In this document: one piece after another, positions 33,601 to 48,600 of the stretch | Position numbering within the stretch: the first letter of the stretch is position 1 | Layout: each line of letters begins with the position of its first letter | Source of the DNA: Ashinkailepas kermadecensis | Lineage: Eukaryota > Arthropoda > Thecostraca > Neolepadidae | Length of the DNA stretch: 64,000 nt | Direction of reading: 5' to 3' | NCBI GenBank assembly: GCA_034440615.1 | Contig: JAOTOM010004738.1 | Location: 248,001 to 312,000 of the forward strand | Program-made: the position numbers and the translations under genes | Notes under the pieces: generated by a model | The model's database searches: none | What the model was told of the DNA's origin: nothing | Seen by the model: only the letters and a program-made list of their open reading frames with translations

Positions 33601-36600
33601 TCACGGTCAGTGGGACTCGTCACCCTGCTCACGGTCAGTGAGACTCGTCACCCTGCTCACGATCAGTGGGACTCGTCACCCTGCTCACGGTCAGTGAGAC
33701 TCGTCACCCTGCTCACGATCAGTGGGACTCGTCACCCTGCTCACGGTCAGTGAGACTCGTCACCCTGCTCACGGTCACAGTGGAACTCGTCCCCCTGCTC
33801 ACGGCGAGTGAGGCTCGTCACCCTGCTCACGGTCAGTGAGACTCGTTCCCCTGTTGACGGTCAGTGAGGCTAGTCACCCTGCTCACGGTCAGTGAAGCTC
33901 GTCCCCCTGTTGACGGTCAGTGAGACTCGGCGCAGTGTTTGTTGCAGTACAACCCTGTGTGTCTCTGCACCACCTCGGTGGCGCAGCCCGCTGCTGCGCT
34001 TGTTTTGAGTGTGGAAGGCCTTGGGTTTAAGTCTGACCCAGACACACCCGTCCTTGGTGGGGCCTATCCAGGAGGTGGCAGTAACTGGGGTGTGCTCGCC
34101 ATGTCACGAGACTAAAGTTGACCGGCCGGCGTTTGCGACGTCGGGTTCACGGACACGCCAGGTTTTTAGGCTGACTCCTCGGCCCGGTGGCACGTCCTGA
34201 GGGCACGGCCTCGCCTTGTGTCGCCTGAGCGAGATCTCTGTTCACTATGTTCGATAATTCGGATTAGCTCCGCCGTGTGTACATCTTGATACGGCGGGGA
34301 ACCTCAGAACAAACGTGTGAACAAAACTGTCCTCCAACGGTGCCGAAAATGGAATCTCTGCCATGTATATAACGTATATGTGTATCTATGTGAATAAGTG
34401 GAGTGCAAAAATCCTCAAGTAAAGGACCAAACATGTACATTTAAAAACGTGTGTTCCAGCGTCACAGTTTCGGCTACAGTCCTGCGTACGCCCAGCTTCT
34501 AACGGAACAGCACCAGGAGCCGGTGCGCTCCGTCTGCCTGCTGGAGACGGTGCTGTTCATCCATTGTCTGCAGCTGGACATGTTGGCCAACAAACTTCGG
34601 TGAGCGCCGGGGTTGCATTGTAAATGTAATTTGACTTTTCTAAGGTGAATATTGAAACAGTGCAGTATTTATAGTGGTCATATTTAGTGTTTATGGGGCT
34701 AATGGTGCCTACCTATGCTATCAACTGGTATTGCATAACGACACTATCATTGTTGAGCGCAATACTTGGTCGCACGATCTTGGACGATACTTGAACGCGA
34801 TCGCACTACTAGTGTTACGAGATATGCTCGCGTCACTGTCGGAACACTGGCAACTGCTACTGTACACTGACAACCGCTGCTGGACACTAGCAACAGCTAC
34901 TGAACACTGACAACTGCTACTGAACACTGACAACTGCTACCGACCAGCGGCGTCCTCTGACGCCGGCGTCTGCTGCAGCGGCTGTGCCCCGGCCTCGGAG
35001 CACCCTCTCATGACCAGCGGCGCCCTCTGACGCTGGTGTCTGCTGCAGCGGCTGTGCCCCGGCCTCGGAGCACTCTCTCATGACCAGCGGCGCCCTCTGA
35101 CGCTGGTGTCTGCTGCAGCGGCTGTGCGCCGGCCTCGGAGCACCCTCTCACCGGCGGCGACAACTGGCGGGAGCTGGACGCGGCGCTGTCGTCGCTGGGC
35201 TCGCGGCCCGAGCACGGCCCGCTGCTGCTGGCCTGGCTGCTGGTGCTGCATGCTGCCGGCGGCCAGCACGGCCGCGTGCGCGCGCTCACCAAACGAGTGC
35301 GCCAGCTGAATGTGCTGCGCTACACACGCGACATGCTGGCCGACTCGGAGATCTTCCAGAATAAGGTGGGCGGTCGAGGCGGTGGTCGGTGGCGGTCGGA
35401 GGAGCTTTCCGGTGGACACGGGCAGAGTTCGGGCGGCTGATGTGCGGTCCCGCCATGGCAACCTACAGGCTCTTAACGTCGCCTGGTGTAGGGAAAACCA
35501 TAAGTCTTATGGCGTGCTCACGAGGCATGTTGGAATCCAGTTTGCGTACCTTGCAATGCAAAATCAGCTGACGGGCGGTGTGTATGCCCTTGACTGACTG
35601 GTGACGAAATTGTATCACGTTTCCGAGTGATTTGAATCTGTTGGTTTCCAATCGTGTTTTGAGCCACTCGACTATCCGTTGCTTTTTGTTCCGAGGTGGA
35701 CAAAATTAGCGGCGCAGGGATCAGTTGCGGTATGGCCGACACGTAGATGGTTGGTTGTTCCATTCACCAGCTTATTCCTAATGCTGAAGGCTAGTGCATA
35801 CCGAATCACCCATTTACAGTTACTTCTACTTTTGCGATTCAATGTAGTAGTTGGTGATATCTTACGCGTAGTGTATATTTTCTGTCGCACAGCGACATCT
35901 TTGCCGTACTTGCTAACTTTTGCACTTCAGGGTAGCGTTGGGTGTAGACTTCTGTAAACATGTTGGTGGTGTTGCTTTCCAGACATCGATGATCGGAAAA
36001 ATAGCTCGCACTGCCGTCTACCACATGATGGACCTGCTGCTGCTCAGCTTTGACGCAACGAATCTGGGCGATGAGAAGGATCTGCTGACGGTAAGTGATG
36101 GCCAGCGCTAAAGCATCTGTCGAATGTCAAAGCATGTTCGCCGTGAACCTTCAGATTAATTAATTATATTTCATGACGTGGACTCATCAAGCTGCTACGT
36201 TACTGTTAAATTTTCACGTCTAGTTTCCGTAGGTCCCTCTCCTCTGTGTGATGCATTCCATATTTTACATGCGCAGCGAAATTTCCGAACACGGTGCGAT
36301 TAGGAAAACGTACGAAAGTATTGCTCTCGTAAACGGGCTTCTGACGTGCTAAAACATCCGAAAAGCTCAGCAATATTTTCGTAAGTTTTCGCAATTGCAT
36401 CGTATTCATGAGTTTCGTTTCTAGTGTGAACGGGGTAAATAAAGTCATTTATTCATCATCATCACATTAGTCATCACATAAAGTCATTTATTCAATTTCA
36501 ATGAGTAGATCAAGTAAATTTAATTTTGGACGGGATTGAATTTCATCGGTGTAATTGCGATCGCTTGAGGCGTTGATAAGGGGATACTTGGGGGAAGCTG

Positions 36601-39600
36601 TTGAATGAAATGCCCACCAATTTTGAATGCGTCATCGGATTTAGGCGAATGCTGCACATATGCAGTTATTTCCTATTTGTGGTGGCAATTGTAGTTTGTT
36701 GAAATTTGTTCAGTGGTTTAGATTTTGCTTTGTGGTAGATTCATACAGGGTAGAATCTTGGTTAGCACATATGTTACTCAAAGTATTGATGAGTACTTTA
36801 TTGAGAAAGGGCGAGAACGTTATATTTTACTATTAATTTATAAGGAAGTAGGTGAATATGTGGTTAATTTAGCACGAAGCAAATTTGACTACTTTAAACC
36901 GAAGCAATGAAATGCATTCCTAAATTATTTAATATTGAAATATGGTTAAATATCAATCAATAAAGCATGTTGTGATACTCAATTTTCAATGTTTCGACCG
37001 CAAAAATAAATTGATGCAATGCTCTTTCATTCAGCTGCCCTATTCGTCAACACGAAGTTCGCCAAACAAAATTCGTTTCCGTCATTCCAATTCTTTTTCG
37101 ATAAAGGATTTAGCTCGATGGTAAACTCGAATTTACCGGGTGCGAAGTGCTTACATGGGCCCGGTAATTGAATTGCGCGCTGTTTAGAGGTAAACTCGAA
37201 TTACCGCTGCCTATGTAAATAGGAAAAATGAACCCCCGCGGTTGTCGTTTTGTACATCTTTGTAGAGGCATGTGACCCTCCAATGATTCATTGTGTCCGC
37301 ACAAGGTCTCGTTTGAAAATTCAGAGCCCGCCGTTCCTCCCCTCACCCTGTTTGGCCGCTTTTTCCTCGGCCAAGCAAGTGAGCAGTCTTCCAATATCGT
37401 GATTCAATGCCTTTTTCTTAATTGATCTTGGTGTGGACAACAAATCGTTTTCATAGCATGACACCTCTGTATACCACGATTGATCTTGGCCACTGGTTGC
37501 TGCTGTAAGCCGAATAAGTGTATGTGTGGTCCTGTTTTGATTCAGTAGACAGTTTAGGCATGCAATGCTTAAAGCACATAATCGTCCTGCTGCTTGTCGT
37601 GATAAGCAACATATCGTGTATGATGCCGCTAATTTTCAGTGCAGACTAGATGGGTGTGGGTACATTGGTACCATTCGTCGATGAAAAAGCTGTATCTAGA
37701 TCAGTCCCAATATTAAGGAGGCATGTACAGGTGGCCATAATTATCATAACTTGGCTTCGATTTTACCTCGCAAGAGAATGCTATGTCAAACAGCATATAG
37801 TTTCGTCACTTTCACAAACTTCCATTACCTCGCGTCTGGCTGCGCCCTGGCGGTCGACGTCTCTACTGCTGCCCTGTCCTGATCTGACCGGATCCGATCT
37901 GGGGCTGCTGCAGATCTGCGCAGAGGAGCTGTGCGTGCCGCGCCTGGCGATCGACATCTGTACCGCCGCCCCTGTCCTGATCTGACCGGATCCGATCTGG
38001 GGCTGCTGCAGATCTGCGCAGAGGAGCTGTGCGTGCCGCACCTGGCGATCGACATCTGTACCGCCGCCCCTGTCCTGATCTGACCGGATCCGATCTGGGG
38101 CTGCTGCAGATCTGCGCAGAGGAGCTGTGCGTGCCGCGCCTGGCGATCGACATCTGTACCGCCGCCCCTGTCCTGATCTGACCGGATCCGATCTGGGGCT
38201 GCTGCAGATCTGCGCAGAGGTGCTGTGCGTGCCGCACCTGGCGATCGACATCTGTACCGCCGCCCCTGTCCTGATCTGACCGGATCCGATCTGGGGCTGC
38301 TGCAGATCTGCGCAGAGGTGCTGTGCGTGCCGCACCTGGCGATCGACATCTGTACCGCCGCCCCTGTCCTGATCTGACCGGATCCGATCTGGGGCTGCTG
38401 CAGATCTGCGCAGAGGTGCTGTGCGTGCCGCACCTGGCGGCCGACTTTTGGACTGCCGACTCGGGGCTGCGCCTCCTGCTCGATGATGTGACGGCCCGGT
38501 TTCCTGCCGACGCGGCGCCGCTGCTGGAGCTGTGCGCGGCGCTGGTGCAGGCCGGCGGCGGCAGTCTGACGCAGGTGCGGCCAACGCGACGCGTCCGGCG
38601 GCGCTGTGTCACACACCGATGGGCAACACTGTGGTCGGCGTAGCGCCGGTGTAGGTCCCGAAATGTGTTAGGCTCGTGCAGTCGCTCTCTGTAGTTTCAC
38701 GGCCTGTGCGATTGTTGAGTGGGTTGTAATGCTCTATGAGCATTACACTCATTCAACTTGCACACTTTTAATGCTCAATGAGCCCCCACGAAGTTGATAG
38801 CAGGACGCCATTGTGCATTCTATCTGGGCGCTGTTTCATTCCAGCTGTTGTGCTATTGGTAGTCACAGTTAACGCTATCCACTCTGCTACCGGTGTTCGT
38901 TGCTCAGCCAACTACTGAACAATGCTGTAAAAATGGCGCATATGAGTCGATCAGACTTGGGCACGGGCACCAAGCTATTGTTGGCGTTGGCTGTTTTTTG
39001 TTGTTGTTGAACACCTGCTCCTCCAGTGCAATATAAGAACGGGTCTGTGCATAGGTTTCATGTTACAGCTCAGAAATATCGGGATATCCTTCCAAATGTA
39101 TAGAAATATCCATCCATGTTACTGCCCTGAATAGATAGGTGTGATGTCATTTGGCATATCTCAGGAAAGCCAACGCTACCATCCACTACTCATGTCCCCC
39201 TTTCTTGTAATGTTGCATACAGAAAGTGGGATGTTTCTGTATTTAAAACTGTCACATTAGTTTCATTCATGCTTGTAATAATGTCCCCTTCTGATAACAT
39301 CACAGCAAATTGCGGATTTCTGTATTGAAAGCTATAACGTCGCCGTTTATCAGCACAAAGGGTAGGGGAAAGAGTACTCCATGCATTTGTTCATCCAATA
39401 TGGAGTCCAACGTCGCTTGTACGATGTGATATATATCCATGCCAGAGTAGCTTAATTATCAAGCCACTCATAATACAAAACGAATCTTACAGTGCACAAT
39501 CTTCACTGCAGGCCGCCATGTTCACAAGTCACCGCCAATTACCGTGCCGTCAAGTTATTTCGTTAATGCGGTAGGCGAAATGCACGACGTCATAACGTCT

Positions 39601-42600
39601 ACGTCACGAACCCTTCATGACCGCCAGAGACCATTCAGACGGCAGGATTTCGGTCAGACATCGGCGGCCATTTTCGGCCACTAAGTTCCGCAACACAACA
39701 TTTGCGCTAGACAAAGAAGGCGAGCTCTCCACAGAAAATATTATAATTATTGCTGTTAATACCAACAGTAAAAGAGCATTCCTAACTGAAGTGATGTATG
39801 ATATTGTTTAAAAAAATGATGAGTCAAGTTGTAAATGAATTGGAATTTGAAGCTCGAAGGGACAGGACAGGATTTATTACGATTTTAAATCGTAATGGTC
39901 TGGCCCGATTGGGTCGCTTTTCAGCTTTTGTCGCATGTACACTAAGGATACTTGGGCTTCGCCATCGCCCTTAGCTATGTATTCACGATATCCTCTGGGT
40001 TTTTCCAAAGCAGACTTCAAATTTTGTCATGATCAGTCATTCAAATTTTCCAAATAGGAAGCTTGTGTGCGCATGATTTGAAGTCATTTCATTTAGCCAA
40101 ATTAATGCCGAGCAAACAACTTGAGATGTTGGGAGTGGGCTTGGAGAAAATGTTCTACCATTGCACCATTCTACCCAATGTGCTCTTGACAGTGTTTCTA
40201 CCATATAGCTAAATGTAGCATGAACCAATGCTCCAATTCACCCATCTTGTTCATGCATGTTTTGTGCCGTAACGTTCGTCCATCTGTCGGGCCAGGTGGT
40301 GCAGTACCTGCAGCTGCTGCCCAGCTACACGGAGCCGGCGGCGGCCGTGCCGGGCGGCGCGGCGTCCGTGGCGCAGGGCGGCGAGCTGTGGCGGCTGCAC
40401 GAGGCGCGACGGCCCGAGCAGCGCCAGCCGGACCTGGTGTTGCCGGCCGGCACCGAGGGCCGCCTGCTGCCCACGCCCGGCCACCTGGTGTGCTGGCGTG
40501 CCGCCCACTCGGGCTGGCAGCAGGCGCTGCTGTTCCTCGACCAGCTGCAGAGCGAGGTGACCGGCCGCAGCTGTGCCGCGCGCGCGTGCGGCGCTCGGAG
40601 GCCGCCAGCGGGGCCGGTGTCCTGGCTGGGCTGGGGTGGATCTGAGTGACCGATGGTTCGCGTGGTGTTGTTTGGGAGGTCAACAACCGACTGATCACGG
40701 AGGCTGATTGGAGAGACGATATTATTTTGGGCGTTGGCGAATCAGGTTGAACGATGATGTTTTATCGTAGCATATGGGCGCGAATGATCAACTCTGGTCG
40801 AAGCGCCCTGAAGGCAAAATAACAAATTATCGTAGCATATGTGCACATATTTACTATTACTTTACTTTTCTGCTGATTTTTTTCTAGTGGATGCGATGTA
40901 CCGACATGTAAATATCTAATATTGTTACATGACAATATTAGATACATGACCTACGTGACTGCATGGTCTGCTGCGTATCGACTGCATGGTCGTTACATGA
41001 CCAATGCAGTCGATACGCCCTGAAGCCCAATTAACATACTAACAAACCCTCCATCAGGGTGAGCTGGCGGTAACGGCACCACTCCTGCCCTCGGGACCAG
41101 CTGACGGTGTCGCCACCCTCAGGGTCAGCTGGGTGAGCAGCACGTGCAGCCGGAGACGGCAGAGCGGGCCGGCGCCGTAGCGCGTCTGGTGCGAGCCGCG
41201 CTGGAGGCAGGCTCACCGGAGCTGGCGCGGCGACTGCGCGCTCATGTCGACCTCATGGTGCCCATAATGGAGAGGTGAGAGGCGCTACCGAACCATTGCG
41301 ACCGCATGACACCCGTCCTCGGGAGATGTGAATTACTGCGGCCCATGTCGACCTCATGACACATTTTGGAGAGGTGAAAACGACTGTCGGTCCATGTCGA
41401 CCCCGTGGTACCCATCATGGAGATATAAATAGTTGCGGACCCATGCTGACCTCATGGTACCCATCATAGAGAGGTGAGGGTGCCCGCTTCACCTGATATC
41501 GCAATGGGACTGTTCGGGCATCTGCTACGTAGTGTGTGTATGTGTGGCTGCAGCATGGCCTATTGTGTCGTGCCGTGTCCCCTGTGTCGTGTGGTCGAGG
41601 ACTATCCCCTGTGCTGGACCGTTGTGTCGACACAGAGCTGTTGTATCGTGCCGTGTTCCCTGTGTCGTTTGGTCGGGAGACTGTCCCCCTGTGCTGGACC
41701 ATTGTGTCGACACAGAGCTGTTGTATCATGCCGTGTTCCCTGTGTCGTGTGGTCGAGGACTATCCCCTGTGCTGGACCGTTGTGTCGACACAGAGCTGTT
41801 GTGTCGTGCCGTGTTCCCTGTGTCGTGTGGTCGAGGACTATCCCCTGTGCTGGACCGTTGTGTCGACACTGTAGGAAAGTCCTTATTGGCACGCGAAAGT
41901 CTAGCAACCTCTTGTTCGCGATAACTCCAGTCACGAAAGTACCAGTACCTTTTGCTGCCCTGTATTGCACTGCAGCACTCCACGATCACACGAGAACTAC
42001 AGCCACCGTACAGTACGTTCTCCTTGGAAGGTAAGCCGTGATACTGCCTTTCCTATGAATTTAGAAGTTGAATTTAGTTGGGAAGCGCGCACGCGTAGCA
42101 GCGGTCCGCTCGGTAAGAGTATTCAAGCTGGACTGCTGGGGCGGGTGCGGCTGAGCGCCGGCCCGTTTCGTCAGCACCCTGTCCACGGCGGGACGGGGGC
42201 TTGCCAGGGGTCGGTATAGGACGGCCAGCCCTCTGCGCGGTTCTCGGGCAACAGCAGTACCCCGTCACGTGTGTCGGGCATTGGCCCGGAAACACCGACT
42301 GGTAACGCTGAGTCGAGCGACCGACATCCCGTCCGCGAGCTGCCGACTGGCTGGGACCCATGGGGCGATACGTTTACTGTATGCTGGCTTACGGGATTAT
42401 TTCAATTACAGTTACGGGATAGCCAAAAGCATGATTTTATGTGAACACAGTTACATCTAGCATTAACGACGGCGGCGGTACGCGTCGGTCGGATAGAGGA
42501 GGTCAAGATACAGCCGTCTGCATCACCCACTGACGATCACATCACCCACTGACGACGGCGGCGCGGCGCGCGCCGGGGAGGGGTTCGAGGTCACCTCTGC

Positions 42601-45600
42601 AGAGGCGACGGCCGGACGCGCTGGGATGCTGGAGAGGGGAGGGGAAGATACAAGGTCCAATGAACGGCGACCTCGCTGGGACGGTGGCTGCTGACATAGA
42701 CAGCAGACGGCCGACGCCAGTCTCGGAGCCGGGGACTTGTCGCGCCATGAACAGAGTGGGTTGGGGCTGAATTTACGGGATCAAGACGCTCAAAAACTAA
42801 CTCTTACAACACAGAGCTGTTGTGTCGTGCCGTGTCCCCTGTGGCGTGTGGTCGGGAGACTATCCCCTGTGCTGGGTCGTGTCTACGCAGGGCTATTGTG
42901 TCGTGCTGAGTCTCCTGTGCTATATGATCTGGAGATGAATCCCTGTACTGGGCCCTTGTATCCTTCGCGGGCTTTCGCAATTTATGTCTGGGATTTTCAG
43001 TCTTCCGGATACGGAGTGTAAGAGTGGATCTCAAGCAGCGAATACAATACACTCAAAGGACGCATGAATATTATCACCACTAGGCCAGTGCCCAAAATAT
43101 GTAGACGTTGTTGGACATCGTCTAGGTTATAATGTTGGGAAGGAAAACGTGCTCAATGCATGTTTATAGCCGCAAAATAAGTGCATGATCGTTTGGAATG
43201 TGCATGCTTTGGGTGCTGAAAATCTAGAAAATATGTTTTTCTTTCCAGTAATGCTCCTGTGCTGTGCTATCTGGGGATAATGCTCTTATGCTATGCTCTT
43301 GTGATAATGGGGATAATACTCTTACGATAATGCTCTTGTGGTGTCCGGGGATAATGTTCCTATGCTGTTCTGTTTGATGTAATGCTCCTGTGTTGTCTGG
43401 AGATAATGCTCATGTGCTGTGTTGTCTTGGGGTAAATTATGATCCTGTGCTGTTCTGTCTGCAGATAATGCTCCTGTGTTGTGCTGTCTGGATATAAGTT
43501 ATGCTCCTGTGCTGTGCTATCTGGAGATTATGCTCCCGTACTGTGTTGTTTTGGGATACTGCTCATGTGCTGTGTTGTTTGTGGATAATGCTCCTGTGTT
43601 GCGCCGAGTTAATGCTCATGTGCTGTGCTGTCTGGGGTAATGCTCCTATACTGTATTGTCTGGAGATAGTGCTCCTGTGCTGTGCTGTCTGGGGATAATG
43701 TTCTTGTGCTGTGCTATCTGGAGATACTGTTCCTGTTATGTGCTGTCTGGGGATAATGCTCATGTGCTGTGCGACTATGCACCGCCACACAATCGAACGC
43801 GTCGCCGAAGAGAGCGCTCTGTGCTGCCGAGTTGTCTGGGGGAGACTGCAGCGCGTGCGAGTTGTCCGCCGACCACCACACCGCCGCAGGCACTACCGAT
43901 GGGGCTCGCCGCCGCAGCCGTTCGTCCACCACGCGGCCGAGGTGCTGGCGCTGTTCGCGCGCGTCGAGCCCGACTACGTGTGGGAGCACATGGATCGCAA
44001 CAGGTGAGTGGTGTCGTGTCTCGAGTCGCGCCGGCATCGCACGGTGTGCAATGGCTGTCTTGGAGTGCGTGTGCGTGAACGTGCGGTACAGTCCGGGCTG
44101 GGCTCGGTGGGCTCCCATCATTTGACGGTGACCATTAGTGGTCCTGGTGTTGGTGGGCGGACTGGCGGTACATATCCTCCCACACTCCCAGTCCGACTAC
44201 AGTCTGTAGGGATCAGACTTTAGCCGGCTGAACCAGGAGGTTTTTTTTCCATCAATATTGTTGCGCCGCTACTCATCGGATCAAGTGCTTCGGCTGGGCA
44301 TCATCATGGCGACCGACGTAACTATCCACGATTGGGCGAATCAGCGGGCCAGATGAGTTGTGTTGAGTTGTGAAGCCCAGACGTGCGGCGCTGTTTCAGA
44401 CTGCTGCCTCGCGGCGGAGCTGGTGACGACCTCGTGCAGTCGGTGATGGCCGGCCGGCTGGGCGAGATGATCGAGGCGCACGAGTGCGTGGTGCGCCGCT
44501 ACCCGCTCACCGGAGCCTTCCTCCACCTGCTGTACAACACCATACAGGTGGGGTCACAGCACCATTCAGGTGTGGCAACAACACTGCAGGTGAGGTAACA
44601 CCACTTTACAGGTGAGGGCAGCACTACATGACATTTTACGACATTAGGCCACGGCATTTTACAGGCGAAACCACACTGCGCACGTGAGGCCACACTCTAC
44701 AGATGAGGTCACAACATTATGCAGATGAGGTCACAACACTATGCAGATGAGGTCACGACACTATGCAGATGAGGTCACAACACTATGCAGATGAGGTCAC
44801 AACACTATGTAGATGGGGTGACAACACTATGCAGATGAGGTCACAGCACTATGCAGCTGAGGTCACAACACTATGCAGATGAGATCACAACACTACACGT
44901 GAGGTCACAACACTATGAAGATGAGGCCACAACACTGAGTCAGGTGATGACAGCATTGCAAAGGTTAGGTCACCACACTTTACAAATGAGGTCACACCAC
45001 AGTGCAAGAGAGGTCGCGACACAGTACATGTGAAGTCACACGCACAGGTGAGATCACAGCCTGTACAGATGAGGCCACAGTTTGATCTAGGTGAAATAAC
45101 AGCACTGTGCAAGTGAGGGTACAACACAGAACACGCTAGGATAGTGCTGGGAAAAATCAGCATGTGCAAATCTTTCGCCATCTAAAATCCAGACAATCTG
45201 AATAATAACGCATTTATCTTGCTGCTGCATTCAGTACTACAGCGTGTATGTTTGCTGACTGTGTGATTTCAAGTAGCCATGTCCGCTTACGGTGCAGATT
45301 GTTTTTGTTTTATTGTAAGTACACACTGTAAACAATATTTCGTTATGCTAGTTTTTCCACAATTTTTCACTGTGCTACCAGAAGTCAAACCGGAAAGTCA
45401 ATTCCTGGACAAGGTCACAGCATGGTGCTGGGCCGGGTGGCCGCCGCTCCTGTGATCTTGTCGTATCACCACGTGATGTCACGTTTCGAGAATTCGGCAT
45501 AGTATATCCTTGGGGGAGATACATGCGCAATGTTCGTGATAGGACCACAATCTCGACATACGAGGATACCGGTGCGGCATAAGCGGACCGATGGGCGCAA

Positions 45601-48600
45601 AATGACCAATGCAGTCGACGCGCCCTAAAGCACAAATCCACCACCACCATAAGCGGAACGATTTTCAGTGCGTTTATGCCGAGCTTCAGCCACTGTTTCC
45701 GAAATCGGGGTCCTCTGTCCAATGTGCTGCCCGTATTGAAACACATGCTTAACTCACTGGACTGAAGTGCCGGAATATGCTGTGCCTATTTTTATGTCTG
45801 CACTTCCGCCATAATTTGGGCGCCATACATTGATGTACGAGGTCTTCCCAGGGCCCGGTTGTGGTCAGTTCACGATTTTTCCGCCTGTCATAACCGCCGA
45901 TCCCGTACCTGCAGTCTGGAGCCATGTAGCCAGTATCCTGCCCTCGCTGGTCCAGCGCCCCTAATGGTGCCGTATAGTGTGTCACGCTATATTCGTCGTC
46001 ACTGATCGTCACTGATAGCCATTGTAGTGGATGCTAAAACATGTATTGCGACTGATTGAGGTGTATATGAAACAACCAGTAGCATACACTCTACATTTTA
46101 TCTCATTAGAGCAAGAACACGCCGTATTGACATCCAATTCATGTGTGGCATTTCTGCGGCAATTGTCCCATCCTTAGATCTCCGTGCCAGAAGTACTGCG
46201 GACGGTAACTTTCGTCGCCTCTCTGACATCGGACGTTGCTTTCCAGTGTGCGTACCCCAATTTCATTCGACGGACTCAATGACCCTCTGTTCCCCTTCCC
46301 AATCTGATGCAGACTCGGAGCGGGTGGGCTGTAACCTGTGATATCACCATGGCCGAAACCCCCTCAGGCCGAATTTGACCCCGACCACGATCCTGCACCG
46401 TGATTGTCCAACCAGAACATGACCCCCCCGATCTCAACATTGACCCCCATCCCCACCCTGCTCCGTGACCTGCTCCCCTTGTCTGAGCTGGAGTCAGAGC
46501 GCGGGCAGACTGTGACCCCGACCATGACCCGCCGATCCCGACCATGGCCTCGCTCCACAGTCGGAGTCTGAGCCGGCCGCCTTGGACCCTCACACCCCCA
46601 CCATGGTCCATATCTCCACAGTCTGAGCGGACTGCCCTGAACCCTCACACTCCCCACCATGGTCCCTGTCTCCACAGTCTGAGCGGACTGCCCTGGACCC
46701 TCACACCCCCACCATGGTCCCTGTCTCCACAGTCTGAGCGGACTGCCCTGAACCCTCACACCCCCACCATGGTCCCTGTCTCCACAGTCTGAGCGGACTG
46801 CCCTGAACCCTCACACTCCCCACCATGGTCCCTGTCTCCACAGTCTGAGCGGACTGCCCTGGACCCTCACACTCCCCACCATGGTCCATATCTCCACAGT
46901 CTGAGCGGACTGCCCTGAACCCTCACACTCCCCACCATGGTCCCTGTCTCCACAGTCTGAGCCGGCCGCCTTGGACCCTCACACCCCCACCATGGTCCAT
47001 ATCTCCACAGTCTGAGCGGACTGCCCTGAACCCTCACACTCCCCACCATGGTCCCTGTCTCCACAGTCTGAGCGGACTGCCCTGGACCCTCACACCCCCA
47101 CCATGGTCCCTGTCTCCACAGTCTGAGCGGACTGCCCTGAACCCTCACACCCCCACCATGGTCCATATCTCCACAGTCTGAGCGGACTGCCCTGAACCCT
47201 CACACTCCCCACCATGGTCCCTGTCTCCACAGTCTGAGCGGACTGTCCTGGACCCTCACACTCCCCACCATGGTCCCTGTCTCCACAGTCTGAGCGGACT
47301 GCCCTGAACCCTCACACCCCCACCATGGTCCCTGTCTCCACAGTCTGAGCGGACTGTCCTGGACCCTCACACTCCCCACCATGGTCCCTGTCTCCACAGT
47401 CTGAGCGGACTGCTCTGGATCCTCACACCCCACCTTGGTCCCTGTCTCCATAGTCTGAGCCGGCCGCCTTGGACCCTCACACCCCACCATGGCCCCTGTC
47501 TCCACAGTCTGAGCGGACTGCCCTGAACCCTCACACTCCACCATGGTCCCTGTCTCCACAGTCTGAGCGGACTGCCCTGAACCCTCACACCCCATCATGG
47601 TCCCTGTCTCCACAGTCTGAGCGGACTGCCCTGGACCCTCACACTCCACCATGGTCCCTGTCTCCACAGTCTGAGCGGACTGCCCTGGACCCTCACACCC
47701 TCACCATGGTCCCTGTCTCCACAGTCTGAGCCAGAGTCTGAGCGGGCCGCCCTGGATCCTCACACCACACCGTGGCCCCTGTCTCCACAGTCTGAGTCGG
47801 AGTCTAAGCGGGCGGCCCTGTCTCACACACTCACCATGGCCCCTGTCTCCTCACACCCCCATCATGGCCTCTGTCTCCTCACACCCACACCATGGCCCCT
47901 GTCTTCACAGTCTGAGTCGGAGTCTAAGCGGGCGGCCGTGTCTCCTCACACATTCACCATGGCCCCTGTCTCCACAGTCTGAGCGGACTGCTCTGGATCC
48001 TCACACCCCACCTTGGTCCCTGTCTCCATAGTCTGAGCCGACCGCCTTGGACCCTCACACCCCACCATGGTCCCTGTCTCCACAGTCTGAGCGGACTGCC
48101 CTGAACCCTCACACCCCCACCATGGTCCCTGTTTCCACAGTCTGAGCCAGAGTCTGAGCGGGCCGCCCTGGATCCTCACACCACACCGTGGCCCCTGTCT
48201 CCACAGTCTGAGTCGGAGTCTGAGCGGACTGCCCTGAACCCTCACACTCCCCACCATGGTCCCTGTCTCCACAGTCTGAGCGGACTGTCCTGGACCCTCA
48301 CACTCCCCACCATGGTCCCTGTCTCCACAGTCTGAGCGGACTGCTCTGGATCCTCACACCCCACCTTGGTCCCTGTCTCCACAGTCTGAGCGGACTGCCC
48401 TGAACCCTCACACTCCCCACCATGGTCCCTGTCTCCACAGTCTGAGCGGACTGTCCTGAACCCTCACACTCCCCACCATGGTCCCTGTCTCCACAGTCTG
48501 AGCGGACTGTCCTGGACCCTCACACTCCCCACCATGGTCCCTGTCTCCACAGTCTGAGCGGACTGCCCTGAACCCTCACACTCCCCACCATGGTCCCTGT

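Noticed and set aside
37781..38616. Minus-strand ORFs of 249-267 codons
   Set aside because: Three overlapping frames are open simultaneously across a 95-bp tandem repeat; the plus strand holds the true NUP188 exon 8.
43769..44125. Longer reading frames through NUP188 exon 11
   Set aside because: Only the frame giving SPPQPFVHHAAEV joins in phase with exons 10 and 12 and resembles NUP188.
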